Positions 52,023 through 60,853 are shown, counted from the stretch's first letter. The stretch: 64,000 nucleotides of DNA from Bacteroidetes bacterium UBA7674 (GCA_002483105.1 DLHG01000010.1:186001-250000); one strand, 5' to 3'. Program-made: numbers and translations. Notes: generated from the letters alone by a model not told the origin.

Positions 52023-53450
52023 TTGAAAAGCACTGCATTTGTTATATTACTAATTAGTATTTACAGCACAAAGGCACAGATTGTAAACCCGTCCTTTACC
52101 GAACTGGGGGCAAACGGCGTCCTGAAAGGCTGGAAACTCGTGGGACAGCATTTTGCCAATGACAGTAATAATGCCCATACTAAACCCGCATGTGTGTACA
52201 CCTATAATATGGACTACGGTAAAGCCACCTGCATCCAGGCAATTCCTTTCCACCCCGGAAAGACCAAACACTATAAGCTGAAAACATTCATCAAAACAGA
52301 AACGCGTACGGGTTATGCGTCGGCATGGGTAAAGACAAGTGACAGCAGGAACAACCACATAGGCTACGACACGCTGGCTGCCGATGAAATAACAGGCTCT
52401 ACAGGCTGGACAGAATATGAACTGAAGTTCAGCACCACGCCAGATGTTGCCAATTTAGAAATAGGACTATTCCTGTCAGGCAAGGGCAAGGCCTGGTTTG
52501 ATGACATCTCTATCGAAGAAATGCCTGACGCAGAATTACCAAAGGGCAAAAATAAGATCGCCGAGCAATACCTTGGCGAGATAAGGAATATACTTAAAAA
52601 CCAATGCTGGTATGCGGACTCGGTGAACCTGGATGACGTCTATAAAAATGCGCTCGATATGTCAGCCGATGCTACCTCAACGGGAGATTGCTACGCAGGG
52701 GTGGCATACATGCTGGACAGGCTGGGCGACCGAAACGGGCAGTTCTACGACCCCGCCACTACCAGGAACTGGTATGAAGAGCAAAAGATAAATGATGACC
52801 AGGCACTCTACCCCACTGCTGCGATGGATAGCGGATTAGTGATGATCTGGCTGCCGGGTGTTACGTCTTTGAACAAAGTGATACTGCAACGCTACGCCGA
52901 CACCCTGCATAAACAACTTGCGGCACTGAAACAAAATGAGATAAGGGGCTGGATAGTAGATCTTAGAGAAAACGTGGGAGGCAATGCCACTGCCATGCTT
53001 GCTGCTATTGGCCCGCTACTTGATCAAAAAGTATGTGGCAGATATATTCGTAGAAAAGAGACCGTGGACTGGACATACGATAACGGCCGAGCAAACATTG
53101 ATACCACAACTATCAAAGTTGACAAGCCATACAAGGTGAAACAAACCGGCCTGCCGCTGGCTATCCTTGTCAGTCAACAAACTTATGGTGCAGGGGAATT
53201 AGCGTTCCTGGCATTAAAAAGCAGGAACAATATCCGGTCGTTTGGCGAGCCCACAGCAGGTGTTACAGTTAATGAAAAACGCATCACCCTCTCCGATGGC
53301 GCTATGCTGTTTTTTACAGCAGGCATTATGGGTGATACAAAAGGACAAAAGTATCATGGTAAGATACACGCAGACGTTCCTGTACAGATGATATATACTG
53401 AAGACCATTGCCTGGGCAAGGCTATCTGGTGGCTTAACGGTAAAAAATAA
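52023..53450 (+). CDS. S41-like peptidase fold with jelly-roll N-domain; nucleophile not conserved
   Basis: 475 residues from a TTG start (no in-frame ATG before the signal KSTAFVILLISIYSTKAQ). Residues about 22-160 look like a carbohydrate-binding-type jelly roll (GWTEYELKFSTT, KGKAWFDDISIEE). The S41 core has DLRENVGGNATAM, but the nucleophile region reads LVSQQTYGAGELAFLAL, with Gly-Ala where S41 enzymes have Ser before the conserved Gly-Glu. It may be an inactive binding protein. Confidence 0.72.
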   Translation: MKSTAFVILLISIYSTKAQIVNPSFTELGANGVLKGWKLVGQHFANDSNNAHTKPACVYTYNMDYGKATCIQAIPFHPGKTKHYKLKTFIKTETRTGYASAWVKTSDSRNNHIGYDTLAADEITGSTGWTEYELKFSTTPDVANLEIGLFLSGKGKAWFDDISIEEMPDAELPKGKNKIAEQYLGEIRNILKNQCWYADSVNLDDVYKNALDMSADATSTGDCYAGVAYMLDRLGDRNGQFYDPATTRNWYEEQKINDDQALYPTAAMDSGLVMIWLPGVTSLNKVILQRYADTLHKQLAALKQNEIRGWIVDLRENVGGNATAMLAAIGPLLDQKVCGRYIRRKETVDWTYDNGRANIDTTTIKVDKPYKVKQTGLPLAILVSQQTYGAGELAFLALKSRNNIRSFGEPTAGVTVNEKRITLSDGAMLFFTAGIMGDTKGQKYHGKIHADVPVQMIYTEDHCLGKAIWWLNGKK

Positions 53451-53451
53451 A

Positions 53452-53988
53452 TTAGTGCTCTTCCGGGGGAGGTGGTGGTCCATCGGGATGTGGTGGCGGA
53501 TGCCCTCCTCTTCCCATACGTGGATGAGACAATATCTGGCTGGCTATTTCTTCTACAAGCTTGTCAAACTCACCTACCTGGTCCGGCGAGAGTATCATCC
53601 GCAACTTTATGAAGTGATCGAAGGTTACTTCTTCTTTCTCACGGTCATTCTCCTCCAGTTTTCTGAAAAATTCATTCCTGGCGGCAGTATCTATATCACT
53701 TGATTTAAGCAGGAGAAACAAGTCTTTATGCAGCTGACTTTCTTCACGCTGTATCGCTACCATTTGCCCGTGATGTTCTTCCTTCAAAAGCTGGAAGGTA
53801 TTTTCCTGGTCATTTGTGAGATTGAGCTTTTCACTCATCATCCTGTCCACATGGTTACGTCCCGGGCGTGGAGGCATATGCCCCATTGGTTGCTCTTTGT
53901 TATTATTGATCCAAAGGAATGCCAATGTACCACCATTCAACAATAGCAGCAATACGATCACTATTTTATAAAACTGTTCGCTCTTCAT
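53452..53988 (-). CDS. Spy/CpxP/CnrX-like periplasmic sensor or chaperone
   Basis: 178 residues. One N-terminal membrane anchor (YKIVIVLLLLLNGGTLAFLWI), a helical domain with LTNDQENTFQLLKEEHHGQM, and a Pro/His-rich tail (HPPPHPDGPPPPPEEH). LTxxQ-type helices and His-rich ends resemble Spy/CpxP and the CnrX/ZraP metal-resistance sensors. Its start overlaps the anti-sigma-candidate stop by four bases, so it belongs to a sigma-anti-sigma-sensor operon (CnrYXH-like logic). Confidence 0.78.
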   Translation of the reverse strand: MKSEQFYKIVIVLLLLLNGGTLAFLWINNNKEQPMGHMPPRPGRNHVDRMMSEKLNLTNDQENTFQLLKEEHHGQMVAIQREESQLHKDLFLLLKSSDIDTAARNEFFRKLEENDREKEEVTFDHFIKLRMILSPDQVGEFDKLVEEIASQILSHPRMGRGGHPPPHPDGPPPPPEEH

Positions 53989-54299
53989 AGCCCCGCATTA
54001 TTACTGCCCAGATCATAATATTCTATCAATTCAGCCGTACCCGTACTTTGACCGTCTTGTACTTGTTCCTTTTCCGTCTTTGCATACCTTGTTATTGCAG
54101 TAATATTGAGTGCAAACAACACCAACAGGCAAGCAGCCGCAGCCGACATCACCCCTAGAGGAATACGCCTGGCTTTAGGCAACTCTTTGCCCAACCTGTT
54201 TTTTATGTTATCATACAGGTTTCTGCGGGGGCCGGCCGGAGCCATCCCCTCTGTGCTGTTGAGCACATCTTCCACCCATTTGTTTTTATCCTGTTTCAT
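53985..54299 (-). CDS. Probable membrane anti-sigma factor
   Basis: 104 residues. A cytoplasmic part (KWVEDVLNSTEG ... NLYDNIKNRLG), one membrane segment (GVMSAAAACLLVLFALNITAI), and a short periplasmic tail. Too small for a zinc anti-sigma (ZAS) domain, and no HxxxCxxC is present. Assigned by position between an ECF sigma gene and a CnrX-like gene; homology support is weak. Confidence 0.6.
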   Translation of the reverse strand: MKQDKNKWVEDVLNSTEGMAPAGPRRNLYDNIKNRLGKELPKARRIPLGVMSAAAACLLVLFALNITAITRYAKTEKEQVQDGQSTGTAELIEYYDLGSNNAGL

Positions 54300-54329
54300 G
54301 GCACTGTAGATTTAGACGATAGTATGTGT

Positions 54330-54908
54330 TTAATCCTTCGCTTCATTATAAAAATCAACCAAAATAGCCCTCAGCTTCACTTTTGCCCGCTGAAATAGCG
54401 ACTCTACTGCTTTCTCCGAGATGCCCATCACTTCTGCCACCTCCTTTTGCGGTAGCCCCTCTATCTGCTTCAGCACAAACGCCGAGTACTGGTTTTCAGG
54501 TAATTGTCTCAATGCCTTAAAGAGCTGAGCCGATTTATCCTTGTTTTCCAGCACTATGCCGGGATGATGAAAATCCTTCGGCTCGTGAAGAAATGCCGTA
54601 TCATCCTTATTCATCAGGGAAGAGATAAACGCGAAACGCTTTACCCTTTTTTTGTACCGTATCCTGTCCAGGCATTTATTGATGGCTATGCGATATATCC
54701 AGGTCTGTACAGAAGACCCTCCCTTAAATGTAGACGCTGCCTGGAACACCTGCAGAAACACGTCCTGCAGGGCCTCCTCAGCCTCTTCTTCCTGTTGCAG
54801 GTACAGCAGGCAGGTGTTATAAACCTTTTCGTGAAAAAGGCCATATAACTCCCCCAGCGACCGCTCGTCGCCCCGGGCTATATTATATAAGAGTTCTTCA
54901 GCCGGCAT
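54330..54908 (-). CDS. ECF-family RNA polymerase sigma factor
   Basis: About 192 residues from ATG at 54908. Region 2 (ELYGLFHEKVYNTCLLYLQQ ... WIYRIAINKCLDRIR) and region 4 (LPENQYSAFVLKQIEGLPQKEVAEVMGIS as the span, with EKAVESLFQRAK) are complete; region 3 is absent as in all ECFs. Directs RNA polymerase to stress genes when released from the downstream anti-sigma. First gene of the three-gene operon. Confidence 0.95.
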   Translation of the reverse strand: MPAEELLYNIARGDERSLGELYGLFHEKVYNTCLLYLQQEEEAEEALQDVFLQVFQAASTFKGGSSVQTWIYRIAINKCLDRIRYKKRVKRFAFISSLMNKDDTAFLHEPKDFHHPGIVLENKDKSAQLFKALRQLPENQYSAFVLKQIEGLPQKEVAEVMGISEKAVESLFQRAKVKLRAILVDFYNEAKD

Positions 54909-54978
54909 CAGGATATTAACTGACAAGATAGTGGAAAAATTATATCGGAGGCAGCAGGGCATTCCTTATTTTAGGGGT

Positions 54979-55524
54979 ATGGAAACATTAGGAATAGGCT
55001 CCCGGATAGAGCACGCACACTTCGGCAGAGGAATAGTAGTGGAAGTAGCTTCTGAGTTTTACGTCGTATGGTTCAAATCTCAGAATGCAGCCAAGAATGT
55101 AAGCAAGGACTATGACGGATTAAAGGTACTGGAAGCAGCCGCAGCCGGTGAAAGAGCGGGCGGAGGCAATATCTCCATTGCAGATATAGAACAGGCACTT
55201 GAAAGCATACTGGACCGTAAACTCCACCAGGTGGATATGGTTCCCCTGGCTGCAAAATGGAACAACGGTACGCTTGTGTTGCAACCATCTGACACCACGC
55301 TGCAAAACAAAGAGATCCCCATTGAGACTTTTTTCCACAAGATCGTCATGGTGCGGGACAGAATGAGATTGATAGAACAGAAAATAAACGCGCACAAAGT
55401 GCTTACCCCTGAAGAGAAGGTTGATCTGCAACAATACATCACAGGGGTATATGGCTCGCTTACTTCTTTCAATATATTATTCAAAGAACAACACCATCAG
55501 TTCAAAGGAAATAGCAAAGATTAG
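54979..55524 (+). CDS. Hypothetical protein with tudor/CarD-like N-domain
   Basis: About 181 residues from ATG at 54979 (an in-frame GTG at 54931 lies in the sigma-gene leader and is disfavoured). Opens with IGSRIEHAHFGRGIVVEV, similar to the small beta-barrel of UvrD/PcrA C-termini and CarD-like RNA-polymerase binders, then a helical region (about 60-181). Divergent from the sigma gene. Could bind RNA polymerase or nucleic acid; not established. Confidence 0.6.
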   Translation: METLGIGSRIEHAHFGRGIVVEVASEFYVVWFKSQNAAKNVSKDYDGLKVLEAAAAGERAGGGNISIADIEQALESILDRKLHQVDMVPLAAKWNNGTLVLQPSDTTLQNKEIPIETFFHKIVMVRDRMRLIEQKINAHKVLTPEEKVDLQQYITGVYGSLTSFNILFKEQHHQFKGNSKD

Positions 55525-55537
55525 TACTCTATGCAAA

Positions 55538-55567
55538 CCGCAGAGTCCCTTTCAGGAGACTCTGCGG
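55538..55567 (+). terminator. Hairpin after tudor-like gene
   Basis: CCGCAGAGTC / GACTCTGCGG with a 10-base loop; no clear T-run, so termination is uncertain. Confidence 0.5.
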
Positions 55568-55586
55568 GTAAAAAACATTATAAAAA

Positions 55587-55622
55587 AAAGTGGCTTCCCC
55601 GCTCGGAAGGGGGAAAGCCACT
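55587..55622 (-). terminator. Terminator after csbD
   Basis: AGTGGCTTCCCC paired with GGGGAAAGCCACT (one bulged A) and a long minus-strand T-run. Confidence 0.75.
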
Positions 55623-55646
55623 GAAACTATTCATTCACCTTTACGC

Positions 55647-55835
55647 TTATCCTAAAGATCTTATCCACTCTACTACCTCGTCTTTCGTTTTTCCTAAGCG
55701 TGTTTGTATTCTTCCTATCAATTCGTCATCTTTTCCTTCTTCATACTTTACATCATCATCTGTAAGCTCAGCATATTGTTGTTTTGCCTTGCCTTTCAGT
55801 TCGTTCCATCTACCTTTTAATTCCAGCTTGTCCAT
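55647..55835 (-). CDS. CsbD-family general stress protein
   Basis: 62 residues from ATG at 55835. Family signature KLELKGRWNELKGKAKQQYAELTDDD is present in shortened form, followed by EWIRSLG. CsbD proteins are small, helical and induced in general stress or stationary phase. A TGGCACG motif precedes it on the same strand. Confidence 0.92.
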   Translation of the reverse strand: MDKLELKGRWNELKGKAKQQYAELTDDDVKYEEGKDDELIGRIQTRLGKTKDEVVEWIRSLG

Positions 55836-55860
55836 AACTTTTCTTTTTTTCTTAATTGTT

Positions 55861-55876
55861 AAAAACACCGTGCCAT
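55861..55876 (-). promoter_or_regulatory. TGGCACG motif upstream of csbD
   Basis: Minus-strand TATGGCACGGTGTTTT, similar to a sigma-54 -24 element with a degenerate -12. Divergent to the better match on the plus strand. Confidence 0.4.
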
Positions 55877-55892
55877 ACAGCATTTCGGTGCT

Positions 55893-55904
55893 AACTGATC
55901 AGTT
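55893..55904. promoter_or_regulatory. 12-bp palindrome between csbD and the lipoprotein gene
   Basis: AACTGATCAGTT, a perfect palindrome upstream of both divergent genes; candidate binding site for an activator or repressor. Confidence 0.4.
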
Positions 55905-55924
55905 TTTCCGGGCATTTTAAAAAA

Positions 55925-55940
55925 TTGGCACGCTCTATGC
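55925..55940 (+). promoter_or_regulatory. Sigma-54-like promoter of lipoprotein gene
   Basis: TTGGCACG-CTCT-ATGC gives GG-N10-GC, the sigma-54 -24/-12 layout (consensus TGGCACG-N4-TTGC). It lies 35 bases before the ATG. Confidence 0.6.
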
Positions 55941-55974
55941 CTATGGTATAACAAGAGTATAAAAACGAACAGAT

Positions 55975-56634
55975 ATGAAAAAGACGACACTCCTTTACGC
56001 GGCCATAGCTTTAATAGGACTTAGCACCCTTACCTCTTGTGTAAGGAACGATTACTATACAGTAGATCCTCCCGTTGACAATAACAATAATAACAACACC
56101 GATCCGTATAAGTTCAATGAAGAGTTTAGCAACGATCAGCGTGGATGGGCATTTGGTAGCAGCGCAGACTCTACTTACGCCTTTGTAAGTGGCGGGTTGA
56201 TGGAGTTCATCAACTATTCAGTTCTTGCTTCCAATACGCAGGTGGTAAATACTAACGGTAATTTCTCCGGCAATTGGCTGATAGAAACCCGCATCAAGTC
56301 TGATAATGATATGGGTGTCATATTTGGTAACAGCGGTGATCAATACGAGTATGGATATTCATTTATACTGAACAATGGTGGTTACTATGTGGTATATAAA
56401 GAGGGTAACGCTAACACTGACATAACAGTGCTCAAAAACTGGACAGCCAACAATGCGATAAATAGCACCTGGAATGACGTAACGATAGAACAGAAGAATG
56501 GATATTGGATATTTATGGTAAACGGATATGAGGTGTATCAGATGGAGGCCCGCCCGATAAATGGTAAATACTGCGGATTTATAGTATTGCCACAAACGCA
56601 AGGTTATGCCGACTATCTGACTGTAAGCTGGTAA
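55975..56634 (+). CDS. Lipoprotein with concanavalin/LamG-like domain
   Basis: 219 residues. Lipobox LTSC, an Asn-rich linker (about 36-44), then a beta-sandwich from about 48 (NEEFSNDQRGWAFG, NWLIETRIKSDNDMGVIFG, NDVTIEQKNGYWIFMVNGYEVYQ) similar to LamG/DUF1080-type glucanase-like domains. No catalytic acids evident, so glycan binding is likelier than hydrolysis. Its promoter appears sigma-54-like. Confidence 0.75.
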   Translation: MKKTTLLYAAIALIGLSTLTSCVRNDYYTVDPPVDNNNNNNTDPYKFNEEFSNDQRGWAFGSSADSTYAFVSGGLMEFINYSVLASNTQVVNTNGNFSGNWLIETRIKSDNDMGVIFGNSGDQYEYGYSFILNNGGYYVVYKEGNANTDITVLKNWTANNAINSTWNDVTIEQKNGYWIFMVNGYEVYQMEARPINGKYCGFIVLPQTQGYADYLTVSW

Positions 56635-56656
56635 TTGCCCCTTGATATAAAACGAG

Positions 56657-56690
56657 AAATGCGCCTCCTGATTGGAGGCGCATTTATTTT
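56657..56690 (+). terminator. Rho-independent terminator
   Basis: AAATGCGCCTCC / GGAGGCGCATTT stem followed by ATTTT, after the lipoprotein gene. Confidence 0.88.
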
Positions 56691-56723
56691 ATCAGAAGTT
56701 CATAAAAGCTTTTGTAGTCGCTG

Positions 56724-58973
56724 TTACCTGTAGATAGAAACCGTATTTACTGATTCATTCAACCCGCACCTGGTAATGCAGAAATAAATACCTGCCGGTA
56801 GTTCGGCTATATCCATCATCACCGCACTCTGCTTACTATCAAATGATCGTGAAACCACTTTTTGGCCAACAGTATTTACAAGGGTCACATTCACTTCGCT
56901 ATTCACAGCAAAGCCTGAATTCCATTTTACATACAGTACATTCTTCGCAGGGTTGGGATATATATCTACTTTATTAGTCAGTGGCAAAGGAGCAGGTTCG
57001 CTTGAAGCCAGGTTACTTTGACGGTACATATAAAGTCCGCCGGCCCTTGTACCCACTATCATATCCATCATGCCATCACCATCTATGTCCGCTACTGTAG
57101 GCGCGGTACGTGTTGCCAACGCGGCTATATTGGAGTGCACCCCATATCCGGAAGGATATGACACAGTTGTATCTCCATTTTGGAAACCGGTAAATTGGTA
57201 TAAAGCACCTGTTTCACTACCTGAAATAATATAGTCAACATTGGTATCATCTATTCTGCCTATAAAAGGTGTAGCATATCCTATCCATGAGGTTAGGGGG
57301 TCCACCTTCATCTGGCCCAGTTGCGTGTTTATCTTTTTGAGTTTCAGCTCACCTGCTATAGTACTTACATTCTGGTAGTACGCGAAATAGCCAAGCATGG
57401 TGCCTATCACAAGATCGGGTTTGCCATCCTGGTCCACATCATATATACAGGGTGCGGCATCAGAACCTACATCTATTATTACATTGTTTACATCACGTAT
57501 TCTCCTTACAGGGTTTATCCACTCCGGCTGCACTGCATTTGATGCCGCAGCATTTGAGTAAAAAGTCAATGTGCCGTCAAACTCTCCCAGTATCAGGTCG
57601 TCCTTACCATCGTTATTTAAATCGCCTGCAGATGGTGCGGCGCCCTTCATCGCTACAGGTACGGTCATGGTATCCAGTTGCAAAAAATTATACGACTGGA
57701 AATCAAATGACGGACTTCCGGGACCGGTAGAAGTATTGGCATAATAAGCCAAACGGCTGCGCAAAAGGCCTGACTGGTAATAACCGGCAGAGCCCACTAT
57801 CAGGTCCGGCTTACCGTCCCTGTTGTAGTCATACAGCATCGGGAACGCCGCAGTGCCCACATCTATCATCTGGCTTACCAGGAAGGAATCGTTCTGAAAT
57901 GTATAGGTAGGATTATTGGTAGTACCTGTGTTCCTGTAAAACTGGACATTCTTATAATTGTTGGATGCGCCTGTAGCATGCGGCGTTATCAACAGGTCTT
58001 TATTACCATCCTGATCTGCATCCAGGTAGAATGGCGATGGATATTGCGCCATAAATATATTCTGCCATATCGTATCCTGGTACACCATGCTATCTACAGG
58101 CCACGATTGATCTGCCTTTCCGTTACGAAAGAATTGTACATCTGAATAGGCGAAATTACCATCCAGCAGATCATAATCATTATCATTATCTGCTTTAAAG
58201 ATGCAAATCGCGTTATTGCCGTCTTCAGTACTTTGGGCAGAGCGCAGCAAGCTACTGTTATCACAAGAGTTATCCATTACGTGTGTCCGCGCTACGCCTT
58301 GTGATATTTTGCCCCAACACTTATCTCTGAGTTTTATCCTGATACTGTCGGCAGGAAGAGCATCTTCTACCTGGTAGTTTTTGTAGTAGTAAATATAAGC
58401 ACCGTTTATATCGTAAGCCAGAAAATCAAGATCGCCATCATCGTCTACATCTATCACACAAGGCACGTCATTATTCTTTACATAGGTATTGATAGGAGGA
58501 TTTGTGTTTTGATCATTATCATAGGTAAGGAACCTATAGAAGGTAAAGCACAATTCATTACTAGTATTGTAATATCCCCTATAAGCAGCAAAACCATAAG
58601 AACTCGCCCTTGAAAACAGGTCGGGTATACTATCATCGTTATAGTCTTCCATGCTCAAATAATCGCTGCATGATGGGAAGTTGAAGATATACTTAGGTTC
58701 AAACGTATAGTACGGATTTCCTGCTGTTCCTGTATTGATAAAGGTTTTTATCTGGCGGGGACTACGCTCATATATTACCATGTCCATTTTGCCATCGTTA
58801 TTCAGGTCTGCCATTGCCGGCTGAGGCGTTTCGAAACCACCTGCCCATGGTGCCGACTTTGGTTGACTATTCATCAGCACAGGCACATTCTGGCCATTGT
58901 ATTCATAAATAATACCCTGAGCCACAGCCTGTGAAGCCATTAATGTAAACAAGAATGTATAAATGCTTTTCAT
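56724..58973 (-). CDS. Secreted VCBS/FG-GAP-repeat protein with T9SS sorting domain
   Basis: 749 residues. Signal peptide ends at SQAVAQ. About eight calcium-binding repeats of the type DxNxDGxxDLxxG are seen (DLNNDGKMDMVIYE, DVDDDGDLDFLA, DADQDGNKDLLI, DYNRDGKPDLIVG, DVDQDGKPDLVIG, DIDGDGMMDMIVG), forming a probable propeller. C-terminal type A sorting domain (VDIYPNPAKNVLYV ... VNTVSIYR). Likely a surface adhesin or binding protein. Confidence 0.93.
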   Translation of the reverse strand: MKSIYTFLFTLMASQAVAQGIIYEYNGQNVPVLMNSQPKSAPWAGGFETPQPAMADLNNDGKMDMVIYERSPRQIKTFINTGTAGNPYYTFEPKYIFNFPSCSDYLSMEDYNDDSIPDLFSRASSYGFAAYRGYYNTSNELCFTFYRFLTYDNDQNTNPPINTYVKNNDVPCVIDVDDDGDLDFLAYDINGAYIYYYKNYQVEDALPADSIRIKLRDKCWGKISQGVARTHVMDNSCDNSSLLRSAQSTEDGNNAICIFKADNDNDYDLLDGNFAYSDVQFFRNGKADQSWPVDSMVYQDTIWQNIFMAQYPSPFYLDADQDGNKDLLITPHATGASNNYKNVQFYRNTGTTNNPTYTFQNDSFLVSQMIDVGTAAFPMLYDYNRDGKPDLIVGSAGYYQSGLLRSRLAYYANTSTGPGSPSFDFQSYNFLQLDTMTVPVAMKGAAPSAGDLNNDGKDDLILGEFDGTLTFYSNAAASNAVQPEWINPVRRIRDVNNVIIDVGSDAAPCIYDVDQDGKPDLVIGTMLGYFAYYQNVSTIAGELKLKKINTQLGQMKVDPLTSWIGYATPFIGRIDDTNVDYIISGSETGALYQFTGFQNGDTTVSYPSGYGVHSNIAALATRTAPTVADIDGDGMMDMIVGTRAGGLYMYRQSNLASSEPAPLPLTNKVDIYPNPAKNVLYVKWNSGFAVNSEVNVTLVNTVGQKVVSRSFDSKQSAVMMDIAELPAGIYFCITRCGLNESVNTVSIYR

Positions 58974-59057
58974 TAATGTAAATATAACGAAATATTGCCG
59001 CTATCAGTGGCTTTAACTTTCAGTTACTAGTCATACTTTCCTTCCTGAAACAAAGAC

Positions 59058-59065
59058 TATATTTG
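59058..59065 (+). promoter_or_regulatory. Candidate -7 element for GT39 gene
   Basis: TATATTTG fits TAnnTTTG, 26 bases before the ATG; no strong -33. Confidence 0.45.
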
Positions 59066-59090
59066 AGCTGTTACACGCGATCAAAAACAG

Positions 59091-60770
59091 ATGCTTAGCC
59101 ACACAGAAAAACAGAGCGATCCAAATAAAATAAGGCTTATCTTTTATTTGCTATGGCTTAGCTGCAGCGTGATACAAGCGGCCTTCTCCAACCTTATACC
59201 TGATGAAACACTTTATTGGAAATATTCGCAACAACTCGCCTGGGGCTATTTTGAACATGCTCCCGGTATAGCGCTGTTCATCAAAGCGGGCAATTCGCTG
59301 TTTCATAATGAACTTGGCGTGCGCCTCTCCTCTATTCTGTTCATGTGCGGCGCTATCTATTTTATAGAGCAGATAATACAACCACGCAGGTTGGCACTTT
59401 TCTATATGTCGGTAGCTTCAATAGCCATCTTACATATACTTGCCATTCTTGCTGTGCCCGATGCACCATTATTCTTTTTTACCGCAAGTTTTCTCCTGCT
59501 CTACAAAAAATATTTGATGACGGATAAATGGTACCTGGCAGTATTGCTTTCTGTAAATACTACCCTTCTGCTCCTTAGCAAGTATCATGGTATCCTCATC
59601 ATTTTCTTCGCAATCATTTCGAACCTGCAACTATTGCGTCGCCGTTCATTCTGGTTTATGGTGTTATTGTCGTTCGTATTGTTCCTGCCACATATCATAT
59701 GGCAGTTCCGCAATGGCTTTCCTACTATCGTTTTTAATCTCTTTGAACGCGATGCTCACTATGTACATGACTTTACCTCTGTTCTCAACTACCTGGGTTC
59801 AGTACCGGCCATATTCCTGCCTTTCACAGGAGTCATTTTCCTATACTACGCCCTGCGATATAGAGTTGCCACTAGTTTTGAACGTACCTTAAAATTCATC
59901 CTAACAGGCACGCTTGTATTTTTCTTTTTCATGTCACTCAGGGGCCGTATAGAAGCCAACTGGATACTGTGTACCATTGTTCCCGTTCTTTATATGGGCT
60001 ACCATACGGTGATCGAAAAATCATGGGGGCCGAAGCTGATACGCGTATCATTTACCATTACCATTATACTGGTTCTTGTCGCACGTACGATACTTATTGA
60101 TGGCCTTTGGAAAATAAACCTCGACACTACCAAGTGGAAACAATGGGCTAAAGAAATACAGCAACAGGCTGATGGCCGGCCTGTTGCCTTTATAAATTCT
60201 TATCAGAAAGCAGGCGAGTATGAATTCTATACCGGGGAAAGATCTTTCTCCCTGAATAATGTTATGGGCAGAAAAGACCAATATAACTTATGGAATGATG
60301 AGGATAAATACCAAGGCAAGGACGTAATGGTGGTTACCAACTATTATCATCCCACCTTTAGTAGCATCGCTACTGCTAAAGGCGATGTGCACTTTATGCT
60401 TATCAGCAATTTTCGTTCATCAAGCAATATAGAAATAGAGCCTGCGGTAAAAGAATTGACAACTAACAGGGGAGATAGTATCAGTATCAAGTTTACCGCT
60501 AAAGTAAGAGAAGGGCCGCATGTAGATGTAGAAGCGAATGAAGCATATCCCATGCATATCAGTTACGAGCTTTTTAAAGACAATCAACTCTACTCCCATT
60601 TCATTACTGACTTAAAGCTGGATAATTCCAGCCTCGATAACAAAGGTCCACTTAGCCTCCGTATTAAAAGTCCTGCTGAAAAGGGTGATTTTAAGCTATT
60701 TATCTCAGTATCAGCAGGTTGGCTACCTGCGTCCATTACAGGCGGTAAGGTTATTCTGCACAATAAATAA
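59091..60770 (+). CDS. GT39-family (ArnT/PMT-like) membrane glycosyltransferase
   Basis: 559 residues with about 11 membrane segments in the first 350. The first periplasmic loop has the Asp-Glu pair (IPDETLYWKY) of ArnT/PMT enzymes, and SRLPSS-like HAPGIALFIKAG follows. A soluble C-terminal domain (about 355-559) is beta-rich. Uses a polyprenyl-linked sugar to glycosylate lipid A, protein or another acceptor at the periplasmic face. Acceptor unknown. Confidence 0.9.
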   Translation: MLSHTEKQSDPNKIRLIFYLLWLSCSVIQAAFSNLIPDETLYWKYSQQLAWGYFEHAPGIALFIKAGNSLFHNELGVRLSSILFMCGAIYFIEQIIQPRRLALFYMSVASIAILHILAILAVPDAPLFFFTASFLLLYKKYLMTDKWYLAVLLSVNTTLLLLSKYHGILIIFFAIISNLQLLRRRSFWFMVLLSFVLFLPHIIWQFRNGFPTIVFNLFERDAHYVHDFTSVLNYLGSVPAIFLPFTGVIFLYYALRYRVATSFERTLKFILTGTLVFFFFMSLRGRIEANWILCTIVPVLYMGYHTVIEKSWGPKLIRVSFTITIILVLVARTILIDGLWKINLDTTKWKQWAKEIQQQADGRPVAFINSYQKAGEYEFYTGERSFSLNNVMGRKDQYNLWNDEDKYQGKDVMVVTNYYHPTFSSIATAKGDVHFMLISNFRSSSNIEIEPAVKELTTNRGDSISIKFTAKVREGPHVDVEANEAYPMHISYELFKDNQLYSHFITDLKLDNSSLDNKGPLSLRIKSPAEKGDFKLFISVSAGWLPASITGGKVILHNK

Positions 60771-60803
60771 GCTCATAAAAGATTGAAAAAAACGTGACAT
60801 CTT

Positions 60804-60835
60804 CTTGACAAACACCTATTTTCTTAATATCTTTA
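60804..60835 (+). promoter_or_regulatory. Candidate promoter of small downstream gene
   Basis: CTTG, 20 bases, TATCTTTA (one mismatch to TAnnTTTG), 18 bases before the ATG of the 77-residue gene. Confidence 0.5.
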
Positions 60836-60853
60836 AGAAAACATCAGGAATTT

